From Diphasiastrum complanatum (taxonomy: Eukaryota > Streptophyta > Lycopodiopsida > Lycopodiales > Lycopodiaceae), in contig CM055095.1 in assembly GCA_029204225.1 (NCBI GenBank), positions 26,976,161 to 27,040,160 of the forward strand: a stretch of DNA of 64,000 bases. The letters are read 5' to 3'. Position 1 is the first letter of the stretch. Every line of letters starts with the position of its first letter. Below, piece by piece: positions 1 to 11,363 of the stretch. The notes below the pieces were generated by a model. It was not told the DNA's origin and did no database searches. It saw nothing but the letters and a program-made list of their open reading frames with translations. A program made the translations under genes and the position numbers.

Positions 1-138
1 CTTTAATGAATCCCATGCTTCTTTGGCTGACATACAAAAGGCTACCTCCTTTAGGAGATCATTACTAAACATTCATTTTGATGCAATGCAATACTAGTCT
101 TGCTTTCTTTTTGTGCTTTAATCTTTCCCTTTAAGAAG
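1..138 (-). pseudogene. Copia gag fragment (middle part), split by a solo LTR
   Basis: On the minus strand this reads as the middle of a Ty1/copia gag (UBN2-like region), including the segment SAKEAWDSLK near the window edge and a block like LHCIKMNV about 30 codons earlier. Both match equivalent positions of the gags at 8.0-9.2 kb and 23.9-24.8 kb. The frame has stops and at least one shift. The N-terminal half of the same gag lies beyond the solo LTR at 791-945. The fragment continues off the left edge of the window. It is a dead capsid-type gene fragment. Confidence 0.6.
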
Positions 139-790
139 TGTGAGAAAATCAAATCCAAAACATACTTGATGGATGTTAGCTCTTTAGCCAAGTTTGGATG
201 CACATCTACATTTAGCTACAAGATAGAAATAATCACTTTACACATGTTAGAACTTGGAAATGCATGAAGATCTGATCATAAGAACCTAGATCCATTATGG
301 TATTGTCCCTGTCCATACAACAACAATAGCATACAATACTTCACATGTGTGGATTGAAGATCAACAAGAAAAATCACATTCTACAACTAAAATTCAAGAT
401 ATCTTGAGAAATACAGATGAGATGGACATAGAATCAAAAGAGATGAATTCTCCACATAAAAAGAAAATACATTGATACTTTCTCCATGTTGATACTGCTA
501 TTTATAACTAATAAAATGTCATTTGGCTATTTTTCCTAAACTTGCCCTAAATGGTAACTTCTTGGTACTTCATAAAAAATTCTAGAAATTCTAATCTAGA
601 TGAAATGTATCAATATTAGCCAATTAGAATGGGTCCAAATCCAAACTCATCCATTTATCTACTTGCCAAAAATAGTACAAACATTATTTAGACCTTTATT
701 GACAAAAATAAATCTATCTCCAAGTTGAGATTTCATATTGGCCTCAAAATTGCCAAGATAAATCAACTAAACTAGTTTTCATTTTTCACA
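139..790 (-). repeat. Solo LTR inserted in a copia gag
   Basis: The block starts TGTGAGAAAAT and ends ATTTTTCACA, the inverted termini of an LTR. It is flanked by agaag (134-138) and agagg (791-795), a 5-bp target duplication with one mismatch. The gag frame is interrupted here. No internal retroelement sequence remains, so it is best read as a solo LTR left by LTR-LTR recombination. A related copy lies at 9,752-9,793 plus 20,699-21,258. The minus orientation is taken from the LTR start at 57,744, which matches the right end of this copy. Confidence 0.65.
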
Positions 791-945
791 AGAGGTTCAT
801 CCTCTTCATCTAGGACAATATCAAAGAGGTCTTGGGGCACTAGGAGTGACTCCATCCTCACTTTCCATATTGAGTAGTTTTTAGAATTTAACCTCTCACT
901 ATGTTCCAAGTGATCCCATCTTGCTAGTGACTTGGACAATGAATG
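791..945 (-). pseudogene. Copia gag N-terminal fragment
   Basis: The minus strand encodes a copia gag N-terminus, with NYSIWKVRMESLL followed by an acidic stretch ending DEEDEPL where the solo LTR interrupts it. The same signature (WKVRMES) occurs in the gags starting near 9,150 and 24,750, so the three belong to one family. No clear start codon context or primer-binding site was found upstream. Confidence 0.6.
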
Positions 946-1255
946 TACTTCTTGGCCATCCCTAAGTTCTTTTTTGAAATTTTCCTCAATTGCAACTCAC
1001 TTGATGATCACAAAGACACAAGTGGCAAGATCTAAGTGATATTGATTTAAAAGAACTATCTTGAAGGATTCTACAAAGAATTTCTCAAGAAAATTGAATA
1101 GATTTGATTCTAGAAGTTCACAAAGGACTTCACTTGATTTGATCTAGACTTCTAGTCTTGGCCCTCTCACTCTCTCACAAAGATTGAATGCAGATATAAT
1201 GAGTTTGTATCAAATTCCTATCAAATTTCATCAATAATCAATGATTTTGCACAAA
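946..1255. other. Probable gag leader, no gene seen
   Basis: AT-rich sequence upstream (minus strand) of the gag fragment. It resembles the untranslated leaders of the related gags only in composition and position. No ORF, LTR end or primer-binding site was recognised. Confidence 0.3.
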
Positions 1256-1600
1256 AAATGACTCTTTCTCACCCCTCCTTGATGATCCAACAAGACTTGT
1301 AAAACTACTTTTAATCATACTTTTTCTATTAGTTTAGATCCTGGATGATGAGGAAGTTTCTCCTTCTGATCTTAATATTGCATCATCCTCAGTTCAATCA
1401 TTCTTTAAGGATATTAGTCACTTCCTTATCGACACCCTTGATAAGGATAGTGATTTTCTTGATGTAAATACTAATGTGTTTCGGCATTCATTCATTGGCC
1501 AGAATATGACTGCTGATGAATCGATCTCTTTAGATGAATCTAAATGACTCTTTCTCACCCCTCCTTGATGATCCAACAAGACTTGTAAAACTACTTTTAA
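1256..1600. repeat. 59-bp exact direct repeat flanking a 227-bp insert
   Basis: Positions 1256-1314 and 1542-1600 appear identical over 59 bp. Between them lie 227 bp that, on the plus strand, keep one frame open for about 66 codons of an acidic, serine-rich peptide (it includes DEEVSPSDLN), directly preceded by a stop and ending with a stop at the second repeat. No start codon near the beginning of that frame and no known family were recognised. Confidence 0.75.
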
Positions 1601-2303
1601 GGACTTCCTATCCTATCCTCAACCCAAGATCCAAGCATACAAGCATCAAGGTGATGAAGTTAGTCGTCACACGTTCCCATGAGAGAGATAACATTAAACA
1701 AGTTCAACATGCATGGATGATTCACAATTAACATTAAGATCCATTAACACTATAGATTAACACTACGATCCACAATAAGATAGATACTTGCTTCTCTCTC
1801 TCTCCCTTTCTCTCTCACAAAAAGTTTAAGAACATACAATCCCAATAATATTCAGATCTTACAATTAGCAAATATAACAAAATCATGAGAGATGAAGGAA
1901 AAGAGATAGAAAACAAGGACATTCATAATCCATTTCGTAAGAGTCTCAACTGCTTGTATTTGAAATGAAGAGAGAACATGTACAATCATTTGAAATTGCT
2001 ACTTATATAGAGAATTGAAGAGATGGGCGTCCCAATTCCTATTGGCTAATTCCTACCTCCCTAACTATTCAAATTTAAAAAAGAGTAGGAACCCATTCAA
2101 TAATTGGAGAAAACCAATTTAAAATTGACGTTTAGGCCCTACGACATTAAAAGTCCTGCAAAAAGGCCTAAAATTTTTTTATTGACTTTCTGATTATCAA
2201 ATCTCTATGTGATCATCAGGTTGGACTTGCACAACAGGGTGCCAAATCTCTATCACTTATTAACTAGGGTTAGGGTTTCCTTGGGGTCTGCAAACCCTCC
2301 AAC
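1601..2303 (-). repeat. LTR-like remnant
   Basis: The stretch from about 1,745 to 2,303 has the same order of sequence as the LTRs of the gag-only element at 11.0-16.0 kb: a CT/GA-rich patch, an 'acatgtacaat...tatatag' block, a 'ttggctaat' block, then a stretch ending in ccaaca. Similarity is by eye and partial. No matching second LTR was found. 1,601-1,744 shows nothing recognisable. Confidence 0.3.
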
Positions 2304-3587
2304 AGTATGGCGGTCCCATGACATCTCGCGAGATTTATTCTTTTTGGGCTTTGATTAGCCTCACGTCATACCTTAATAAGATAGTACCGTACTTTCTCCA
2401 TGAATTTCAGACTCGCTATATTGAAATCTTTCTCGTGTAGTGTAAGAAGCACTTATTGGCTCCGACAATCCATTTGGAAGTGGTCCATGCCATAAATCTT
2501 GATTCCCACATTCCGCCCAGCATCGCGGCACGGTAGTATAATCTGGCAAGTGACAATTGATCTTGAACACTGTCGAACGCCATTGGTTTATTAGGATCGA
2601 AAGCCAATTGGGGTAGGCAATCATCCCATCGCATTACTACGGATGCCAACATGGTCAAATCGTTCGCAAAAAGCGCAAATTGCCTAACAATCAGATATGG
2701 CAAATGTCTATACTCTGTCGCATAAAATTGTAAGGCCTGGTTGAAATCCACTACTGTTTGCCAATTATACACTTGGTGGATTATGGGCCAATTTGGGGTT
2801 GGATACTAACTTTTTCCAATGGAATCTCCAAATCTTTCCATTTATTCCTTCTTGGCATCGGCAAATAGTACGGATCTACCCGCAATTGACGAGGGCTGGC
2901 AACATAACTCCTGATGGAATCCAAACTTTTCTCAAATACAATGGTACAGAAATGAAATGGTACAAGTGAGAAATGAAATCGAATTCTGCCCTTTTATGTA
3001 CTAGTTTGGCTGTTCAGTTCTGGACAAAAATTTGCAAGCATGTTCAGTACTATGGAAATAGGTTGTAAAAATCTCAGAGAAGGTTTCTGAAAGATTGAAC
3101 TATTTCGACGAAGGTTTTCCAGATATGGTGAAGGTTCATCCTTCGCCTAAGGACATCATTCGCCTAGGTACTGTAATAAATGTAAATTTTGAAAATCCGA
3201 ACCTATGGCCAACCTATTTTTGGCATTCTGAATCTATCTGGCATTTCGATGAAGGGTAATAATGATGTTTTGATGCTCGACAAAGGTCTCCAAAATGGCA
3301 TAATGCACCTAACTACAAATTAGGTAGTAACTTCAGAAAATAACCTTCGCCCATTTCTAAATATAGGTATATCCGAGGTGGATGTGTGGTCATTGTTTGT
3401 GCATAATATGATCTAAAAAGTGATTTCCTAGGTCATTTTTGTCAAAAATCATTTTTTGAAAATACTTTCCTTTCACTTTTTCTACTCTGATGACTTTTTT
3501 GACTCTTGTTCATCATTCTCTTTTCTTCTTTTTTTTTTCTGCTTTTTTTTTTTTCTTTTTTTAAAGAGAAAAGAAAAACCACTCAAG
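2304..3587. other. Degenerate repeat sequence, unassigned
   Basis: No recognised gene. A minus-strand frame of 118 codons (2416-2772) has no known domain and may be a remnant of a gag-like polyprotein of the adjacent LTR-like sequence; this is only an inference from position. From 2,900 to 3,480 the sequence is AT-rich with repeated 'ttcgcc' and 'cgaagg' motifs. 3,515-3,565 is a pyrimidine-rich tract. Confidence 0.3.
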
Positions 3588-5690
3588 TCATAAAAACAAT
3601 GAAATTGTAAACAATAAAAAAAAAACTGATAAGGTATTGTATTTGATTTTGAATATCCATTTGCAATCAACTACATTTCTGCTGGTAGTCAATTTGACAA
3701 TAGTCCAAGTCTGGTTCTTGATAAGAGATGAAAAATCTTTATCCATAGCTTCCTTCCAAAGATCGAAGTCGGGCTGACTAAGTGCCTCTTCGATAGTACT
3801 TGGTTCTTGAACAAGATAGGTTGCAGACTTCTTGAACATAGGGTCTATGTTCTCTAGTTGATCTTCTGGAAAATAAGCGAAGTTGATTATTTTCATCATG
3901 TTGTAGTTGTTGAGTTGCAGCATCATCTTCTTTGGATTTGTTGTTGATAAGTTGTTTGTCTGAAGTGGATGAGCTAGGGACCTTCAATAGGAATAGTCGA
4001 CCTAGTAACATAAGTATTCTTTTGGGAGAGTCTGATAGTTTGTATATATGAGCTTTGCCCTTACCCTTGAAGTCGATAAACTGATCTTCAGTGAAGACGA
4101 TATCCCGCATGGTAAATATCTTTGACTCGACATGATCATACAGCTTGAAAGCTTTATCTGAACTATTGTAGCTAATAAAAATGGATTTGATACTCTAGAA
4201 GTCGACAACTTATTCCTAAGATCTTGCGGTATTTGTGCATAAGCAATACATCCAAAAATTCATAGGTTTGATATTGATGGTTTGGAGCTATGGTGTTTTG
4301 TTTGAGAGACTTTTAGTCGTGGACATCTCTTCTGAATATAGGCTGTAGTGGAAACAACTTCAGCCCAGAAGGATTTTTGAAGAGTCGCATAAGCAAGCAT
4401 ACACTTGGCCGATTTGACTAAGGTTCTATTCTTTCTCTCTACAAGTCCATTTGACTGAGGTGAATAGGAGGTAATGTATTGTTGCTCAATGTCGTTGTTA
4501 AGGCAATACTCCTTGAATTTGGTAGAGATGCATTCTCCCCCATTGTCGAATCTCATTGCTTTGATTATTTTACCAGTTTCTTTTTTTGCACGCTCTTTAA
4601 ATTGTTGAAAGATTTTGAAAGCCTCTGATTTCTGCTTAATATAATAAACAACTGTTCTTCTCGAATATTCGTCAATGAAGGTAATGAAATAGTTTGCATC
4701 AAGCAACGACAGAGTTTGCATTGGACCACATATATTTGAATGAACAACATCTAGAACATTTCTTGCTGCATGTCTATGACTTGATCTAAAATGAATCCTA
4801 GTCTGTTTTTCAATGATGCAGCTATGACAGACAGGGAGGTCGACTATGTTGATTGGATAATCGAGATCAAGTGCTAGGGATTTTTTGGACATGTTCAACA
4901 CATATGTATGATTCAAATGTCCTAATCTATGATGCAAAGTAATGTTATATTGACAAGAACAGAGATTTTCAAGGCTTGACTAGTGTCAGAATAACAATGA
5001 TCCAGCCTATATAAGTATCCATGCTCTTGTTGAGTGCAAGGATCTGATTTGTCCTATCGATAATTCGACATTGATCAGACTCAAACTCTATTCTATGACC
5101 TAAATCAATAATTCTACTTATTGATAACAGATTTGTAGAGAGTTTAGGTACATACAGAACATTTGATAGTAGTTTGAATTGATCATGTTGGAACATCAAT
5201 CTTTTAGTGCCTTCACCTTTGATAGTATGTGTACTATCCTTGCCAAGATGAACAAATTTCTTTATATTGTACCGCATATAGGAGTGAAAATGCTCACAAT
5301 GCTCCAGAGTCCAAAAACCAAGAAATATTGAATCGTGCCTTTTGGTCTTTGACCATAAACGCTCCTTCGTCCATGTCGAGTTTAGGAGATGATACTGTGA
5401 CAACATTCATTTTTCTATCTGTCGTTTGCTGGCATTATTTGTTTTTAACACCTTGCAATCTTGGATCTCGTGATTAGTGAGTTTTCAATACTTACAAAAC
5501 ATCTTCTTCTTCGCTTGCAAATTTGATAATCGCTTTTGACTTTGTGTCAACTTTTGATTTGATGCGGACTACTTAGAGCTTTTCTTCTTCTGTCATTGCT
5601 TTTGAGCCTTTGTTGACATATAGAATGTGAGATGATGAAGTTGAAGAGGTTTCTTGACTTCTTCGATTATCTTCTTGTAGCAACATAGTG
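3588..5690 (-). pseudogene. Copia gag-pol fragment: zinc knuckle, protease flank, integrase, start of RT
   Basis: Reading the minus strand from the right: a CCHC knuckle (FCKYCKLTNHEIQDC, near 5,500), sequence after the protease (NVLYVPKLSTNLLSISR), the pre-integrase and integrase core (4260-4937, with FDNGGE and NGLVERKNR), the linker, and the first part of RVT_2 (NQTWTIV...DCKWIFKIKYN) up to about 3,640. The rest of RT and RNase H are missing. The motif usually read HSD at the first integrase catalytic position is HSN here. Several frameshifts are present. Closest relative in the window is the plus-strand element at 60.1-64.0 kb. No LTR was found at either end. Confidence 0.8.
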
Positions 5691-6130
5691 ATAACTCTAA
5701 CCTACCCCACCAAAGCATCCCGCTCCTCCAGCCAATTTGATGGAACCAGAACCTTACAGAAGTGCCGAGCAATGGAATTATTGCAATGATTATGAAGGTG
5801 GATCTTCAGAATAGTATGCTATTTATGTTGTCGCGCAACAACAAGCATCTAGAAACTGGACCAGAGCACCACTTGGATGATTTGCATGTGGAGAAAATCA
5901 TAGAGTTGCATAATGTTCAAATAAAGACAAATTTGTACCATTCTGTTGTGACTGTGGTTATGGGCATTGCTATAAGGAATGTCTAGCAAGACCGAAGCCA
6001 CCACTGGCTGTAGCTCCTGTAAATCTGATAACAATCAAGCAAAGACCAGTAGCTCAGAATAAACTAAGTGTACCCTTGATGATGGTTACCCAGAGCATAG
6101 AAGCAGAAAGAACATGTAGCAAATCCAAAG
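5691..6130 (+). other. Unassigned fragment with a possible zinc knuckle
   Basis: Near 5,930-5,990 the plus strand can be read as CCDCGYGHCYKEC, which resembles a retroelement nucleocapsid knuckle with one residue fewer than the usual C-x4-H spacing. The surrounding frame has several stops. It may be the gag end of another retroelement joined to the copia fragment that follows. Confidence 0.3.
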
Positions 6131-7735
6131 GTGAACCACTTGCAAAGCTTTGGATGTAAGGCCTTTGTACACGTTCCTAAGGAAGAGAGATGTAAACTTG
6201 ATGTAAAAGCTATCAAGTGTATATTCCTAGGATATGACGATCGTGTGAAGGGCTATGATGTTTTGATCTGGTGGAAAACAAAATCCATGTAAGTCGTGAT
6301 GTTATCTTTGATGAATCCAAGATGTATGAAGACGAGGATGCTGAGAGGTGGGAAAGATGGTATAGTGAGGATACCACCTAATGATGATCCATTCATTGAC
6401 CTTCCAAGTGATGAAAAAGAGGATACATCTCAAGATACTACTACTCAACCTCAAGAGACAGGTTGGAGAGGTAGGGACAAACCTTTTGGTGCAAGAAGGA
6501 TTGAAATTGCAGGTGACAAACGCAAGGAGAAGGATGTACCGTGGAATACATTTTCACCAGGAAGCCGTGTACCTGACATGAAGCTCCCTATATGGTTTGA
6601 GAGATTGTTGGAGAGCTGTGACATGGATGACTTTCTAGGATCATCTAGCCAGGGAGAGCTACGAAGATCAACAAGAGAGAAGACACAACCTGAAAGGTAT
6701 GAAGCAAATTATGCTCTCTTATCTAGCATTATTCAAAGAAAAGAACTTTCAACTTATGATGAAGCGAAGGATGATGACATTTGGGTCAAGACCATGGGAG
6801 AGGAGATGGAGTCAATTACTAAGCATAGCACATGGGACTTAGTAGAACCACCAGTTGGCAAGAAACCCATTGGTTGCAAATGGGTATACAGGACTAAGTA
6901 CCATGCAGATGGAAGTATAGCAAAGCACAAGGCAATATTGGTGATCAAAGGGTATGCACAAAGTAAAGGCATCGACTATGAGGAGACCTTTGCGCCGGTA
7001 TGTAAGTGGAATACTCTACGTCTACTTGTTGCTTTAGCTTCACATTTTGGTTGGCCTTTGCATCAGATGGATGTGAAATCTGCTTTTCTAAATGGTGAGT
7101 TGGAAGAAGAGGTGTATGCTATGCTGTTGGCATTGTAAGTCAGTTTATGGCAGCACCTATAGAAATGCATTGGAAGGCAGCTAAACGCATTTTGCATTAT
7201 GTAGAAGGCACTTCAGATTATGGCTTGATTTACGGGAAGCATGATGGGTTACCTGAGTTGTGTGGTTGTGGATGTGGATTTGGGAGGTGACTATGATGAT
7301 CGTAGATCCACCACCGGGTATGTATTCCAGTTTTGTGGTAGTTGCTTTTCTTGGTCTAGTAAGAAGCAAAGTACAATTGCTCTTTCCACCACAGAAGCAG
7401 AGTATAAGGCAATGTGTAGTGCAGCACAAGAAGCTATATGGTTGAGACAAATCTTGGAAGAAATTGGCATGAAGCAGAAAAATCCCACGACATTACATAG
7501 CGACAGTCAGAGTGGCATTCAGCTAGCAAAGAATCCAGTGTTCCATGCAAGAACCAAACACATTGAGATTCATTATCACTTTATACGTGAGAGGCTGCTA
7601 AGTCGTGAAATTCATGTTGTTCATTATAGTATGGAAGAACAACTAGCTGATATTTTCACTAAGCCACTTGTTGGAGAAAAGTTTGATAAGTTTAGATCAA
7701 AGCTTTCTGTACTTAAAGTTTGTTGGCTTTAAAGC
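6131..7735 (+). pseudogene. Copia pol fragment with internal RT deletion and RNase H
   Basis: The frame begins in the integrase C-terminal region (IKCIFLGYDD), passes through an acidic linker to RVT_2 (GCKWVYRTKY, then VKSAFLNGELEEEVY near 7,110). It then jumps straight to the end of the RT domain (VGIVSQFMAAP), so the YVDD catalytic half is gone. RNase H follows (7241-7732: [39 protein letters not shown]) and ends with an ADIFTKPL motif. Frames are shifted near 7,140 and 7,280. It is followed by a polypurine tract and LTR-like sequence. Gag, protease and most of integrase are missing. Confidence 0.85.
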
Positions 7736-7769
7736 TATGTATATCTGTATAAAAAGTAGACTCTACTTT

Positions 7770-8035
7770 AAGGGAGAGAGTTAGAATTAAAGTAGAATCA
7801 CTGTGCTACTGTACTGTGGGTCCTATCAGTTGATAAGGATCAGTTGGCCTCGCCACGAGGCAAGTCGACGGGACACGCGTCCCGCCAACAACAACCTGGG
7901 TCATGAATGGGTTGCCTGAGTGAACAACTATATGTACAGTGTAATTTCATTTTGAGAAATACAGTTGCTATGTGAGCTTGCTGTGGAGAATGTTTTCTGT
8001 TTGTGTTACTGTGTAGTATGATCTGTGTTCCTGTG
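7770..8035 (+). repeat. Polypurine tract and 3' LTR of the preceding copia fragment
   Basis: The purine run aagggagagag at 7,769-7,780 follows the RNase H stop by about 40 bp, the usual place for the polypurine tract. LTR-like sequence follows to about 8,035, where a minus-strand gag fragment begins. The exact LTR end is not certain and no 5' copy exists in the window. Confidence 0.55.
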
Positions 8036-8040
8036 CAAAG

Positions 8041-9190
8041 CAAACTCTAAGTCTAGCATCTTGCCAACACTAATGAGATTCATAATGAGATTAGGCACAA
8101 AGAGTACATCTTTGAGAATCATAGTGTATTCAACACAAATTGGTACAGTACCAATTTCTTATATCTTGCATTCACCATCAGTAGGCAAGAAGATGAGCTT
8201 TTTAGAACCATTAGAAGTAAAAGATATTCTTGAACTAGTCATGTGAGAACTAGATCCAGTATCTATCCACCATGGATTTTCAACTTCAAAACTAGAAGAG
8301 GAGCACATAGACATAATGAGAGATCCTTCTACCCTTCACTCTCTTTAGCTAGATTGGTTTGCTTGAGGAATTCTTTCTTCTTGAAACAATTAGAAGCAAA
8401 ATGCCCCTTCTTACCACAAAATAAGCACTTCTTGTTGGATTTGCAACTTGTTGATGTTTATGATGAATCCTTATCACTCTCATCCTTTGACTTGTCCTTC
8501 TTGGAATGTTGATGATGCTCTTTGCCCATTCCTCTTGACTTGTCCTTTGTGAAGTATGCCTTCACCTCTCCGTCATTCTTCAAGGAAAGTTGATTGATCC
8601 TCATAAGCTTGTTCTCTTGCCTACACTCCTCAGAAACGAGAACTCCTTGTAGTGCCGCCAAGCTTGGAAGCTCCTCCTTGATTTCATAATATTGGACAAG
8701 ATTTTCAAACTCTTTCTTCAATCCATTTAGGATCACTTGCATAGATCTTTGGATTGAGATTGTCTCCTATGCAAGAAAGATCTCTATGAAGATCTTTGAC
8801 CTCAAAACATAATTTGAGGCACTCTCATCACTACTTTGGAAGCTTTGAAAACATTTGATTCCTTTGTGTGTGAGCAACCTTGATGTGTTCCTTGCCTCAT
8901 AGATGTATTTCAATGTGTCCCAAGCCTTGGACTAGGTACATGAGCCAATCTCCCTCAACACTTCATTGGAAACATTCATCTTTATATTATGTAGGGCAAT
9001 CCTAGCCCTCTTCTTCTACTTTTGGATCTCTTGGAGCACTTGAGGCTCCTCCTCAAGTCCTAGCACAATCTCCATCACATCTTGGAGCACCAAAATGGAC
9101 TCCATCCTCACCTTCCAAATTGCATAATTGGAGGTGTTCAATATATCACCATGCTCCAACAAAATGGAACCTAAGGAAGTCATATTCCTT
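8041..9190 (-). pseudogene. Copia gag and start of protease region
   Basis: On the minus strand this is a nearly full-length copia gag: WKVRMESILVLQD near 9,120, IKMNVSNEV, SKAWDTLKYIYEARNTSR, a GLKKEFENLV segment (ORF 8458-8742), then a CCHC knuckle (CLFCGKKGHFASNCFKKK, about 8,380-8,440). The frame goes on into the protease flank (KDVLFVPNL) until it stops at about 8,045. Stops and frameshifts break it in several places. Same family as the gags at 791-945 and 23,881-24,780. Confidence 0.75.
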
Positions 9191-9490
9191 TGACTAATTC
9201 ACTTGTAATGGATCAAAAGGTGTTGCTCTCTATCTCTCTCAATAATGGATTCACAAAGGGTGTACTACCAACTCCAATATGAAATCTTGCAACTTGGTGT
9301 GAGACCTATCTCACTAGCTCTACCAATCTCTCTCTCAAACTAGCAAACTCTCATCCCAAGATGGAGCAAGGACAAAATTTGGGTCAAATTGATTCAAGCA
9401 CACAAAAGCACTCAAAAAATTCTAGAAATGACTCAAATATAATTCAATTGCATGAAACTATGTGGCTAGACATGAAGAGTGCATGGCTAT
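9191..9490. other. Gag leader, no gene seen
   Basis: AT-rich sequence upstream (minus strand) of the gag fragment. No ORF, primer-binding site or LTR terminus recognised. Confidence 0.3.
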
Positions 9491-9712
9491 TGTAGATGCC
9501 TGATCATATCGCTCTCTTTATGGTTGTCTAAGACAACCTACACATATATTCTTTTAGTTGAAAGAACGATCTAAGTAATAGTCTAATTTTTGCATTTCAT
9601 TATAATTTCAACATTGTTTTTCTCTTGTTGGATAGGAATTGAGGATCCCTTAGGGTGTTGAGCACAGTTGCTTCCGTAGCTTAATGTATATCCAACAGAC
9701 TGGTATCAGAGC
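9491..9712 (+). repeat. Short 5' LTR end with iMet primer-binding site
   Basis: 9491-9697 starts TGTAGATGCC and ends TCCAACA, and is followed after three bases by TGGTATCAGAGC (9701-9712), the initiator tRNA-Met primer-binding site of plant copia elements. The body of this element is missing: 40 bp downstream another LTR starts. The left edge is the least certain part. Confidence 0.5.
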
Positions 9713-9751
9713 TGATAACTCATAGCCACACCAATATAGAGAGGAAACTCA

Positions 9752-9793
9752 TGTGAAAAATACAGATCCAAAATGCAATTTTAATGGACCTCC
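9752..9793 (-). repeat. Left piece of an LTR interrupted by the copia element
   Basis: Starts TGTGAAAAATAC and aligns with the left end of the solo LTR at 139. The rest of this LTR is at 20,699-21,258, on the other side of the 10.9-kb copia insertion. Confidence 0.6.
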
Positions 9794-10058
9794 TGTTAGA
9801 AATCAATGATAAACTTCATTGTTATTGTTTACGATGTACATTAATGTTGACAGTTGTTATCAGCTGTAATTAGCCGTAGGCTAGTCTATTAGTCTATTCG
9901 TAGGTTTTCTCTCTCTATCAGGGTTTAGAGTTTATATGTACATTTTATATTCAGTATGAGGTTAGTGTGATAGAGTGATATTGCGTGTTCTTCTTCCGTC
10001 TCCCTACCTGGTGATTGTTTATGGTGAATGCTTGATGTTGCATTTCTGATTGTTGACA
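9794..10058 (+). repeat. 5' LTR of the copia element
   Basis: 265 bp, TG...CA termini. It matches 20432-20698 along its whole length with scattered substitutions, which shows that the insertion is not recent. Confidence 0.92.
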
Positions 10059-10070
10059 TGGTATCAGAGC
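10059..10070 (+). other. Primer-binding site, tRNA-iMet
   Basis: TGGTATCAGAGC lies directly after the 5' LTR, complementary to the 3' end of plant initiator tRNA-Met (established for copia elements). Confidence 0.9.
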
Positions 10071-10873
10071 TACGATAGTCCTATGCGCCTGATCAGTGGA
10101 TACAGCTTGTCACAGGCTCCGCAATGAAGTGAAAAAGTCCTTCACAGGAGGTGAAAGCTTGGAGAGACAAAAACGGCTGGAAGAAATTCTTCTTGATGTA
10201 TTTTGCGGGTTTTGGAGCTCACAGTTATTAGTGGGGAACGAAGACACAGTCCCGGAGGCATCGAAAAGGCTAGGGCAGCATCAGACAGATTGAAAATCTG
10301 TTGAGTGGGAGAAGTTTTACAATAGTTTTTTAGTCTTTGTGAAAAGTATCATTTGTCAGAGAGTTGTGCCAAGAAATCTCTCATTTGTTTGTTTGTGTTA
10401 CTGCAAATCACACCAGATAGTGTCTAGTACTACCATTTAGAGCTTTGAGGCTTCATACCTTTCACATTATTGATATCTGTATGTTTGAACGATCACTCGT
10501 TTTGAAATCTAAGCAAAGAGGAGGCGGCGTAGCCGCCACGCCAAAGTAGAGAATCTAGAATATTCCTTATGAAAGTTCTTATATTCTCTCTTTTTTATAT
10601 TCGTACCAATATCGGATCCAAGCGCGCTAGCTGAAGAGAAACTTGAGTAGTCGTACATCAACGCTCCAGTTCGATATCCCATGCTCCAATATCGGATCCA
10701 CGCGCACAAGTTAAAGAGGATCATGAGCAGTCGTACTTTTGCGCTCCATTCCGATATCAAGTGTATAACCAAAAAAAAAATTATTATACAGTTCTGTGGC
10801 ATGATAAAATCTGGAGACTAAGTTGTGTGCTCAGATTGAGCCATTTTTGTGATCCAGACTTGTCTATCCAGTA
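10071..10873 (+). other. Copia leader with an 80-bp tandem repeat
   Basis: Untranslated leader between primer-binding site and gag ATG. It contains two tandem copies of an approximately 80-bp unit at 10606-10685 and 10686-10765, each starting CCAATATCGGATCCA. No convincing ORF: the 65-codon frame at 10,096 has no recognised domain. Confidence 0.6.
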
Positions 10874-10981
10874 ATGGCAACTCTAAGCGAGAGTGTCCTC
10901 AATGAGTCAAGCAAATTGGAAGGAGCTGGCAACTATGTAGTTTGGAGATTCAAACTGAAGAACATTTTGATGGAAAAGGAG
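10874..10981 (+). pseudogene. Copia gag N-terminus, before the nested insertion
   Basis: ATG at 10,874 opens a gag that includes LEGAGNYVVWRFKLKNIL, the N-terminal copia gag signature (DUF4219-like). The frame is cut after codon 36 by the nested element, and continues in the same frame at 16,055 once the insert and one aggag copy are disregarded. Confidence 0.85.
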
Positions 10982-11264
10982 TGTAGTCGATTGTAGTATA
11001 GGGGTCCGTTCACTGGGAGCCGCCCGTGCACACCTGCATAGCAAGAGAGAGAGAAGGGAGATAGAGAAAGGAGATAGAGAGGTAGAGAGAGGAGAGAAGA
11101 GAGAAAGAGAGTAGAGAGTTCCCCAAGAATGGTTGGGGCTATGGGGGCTCGAGCGCCTATCCATAGCTATGCACCATTCACCCTTGGAGAGAGAGGGAGA
11201 GAGAGCCTAAGTTGAGAAAGGCCTTGGGGGCTCGAGCGCCTACCCAAAGCTATTCTATCCCAAT

Positions 11265-11363
<99 letters not shown>

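Noticed and set aside
2416..2772. 118-codon minus-strand ORF
   Set aside because: Not listed as a gene: no recognised motif and no second copy; may be a retroelement polyprotein remnant.
3482..3670. Lys-rich ORF on the minus strand
   Set aside because: It is a translation of a T-rich tract; no homologue or start context.
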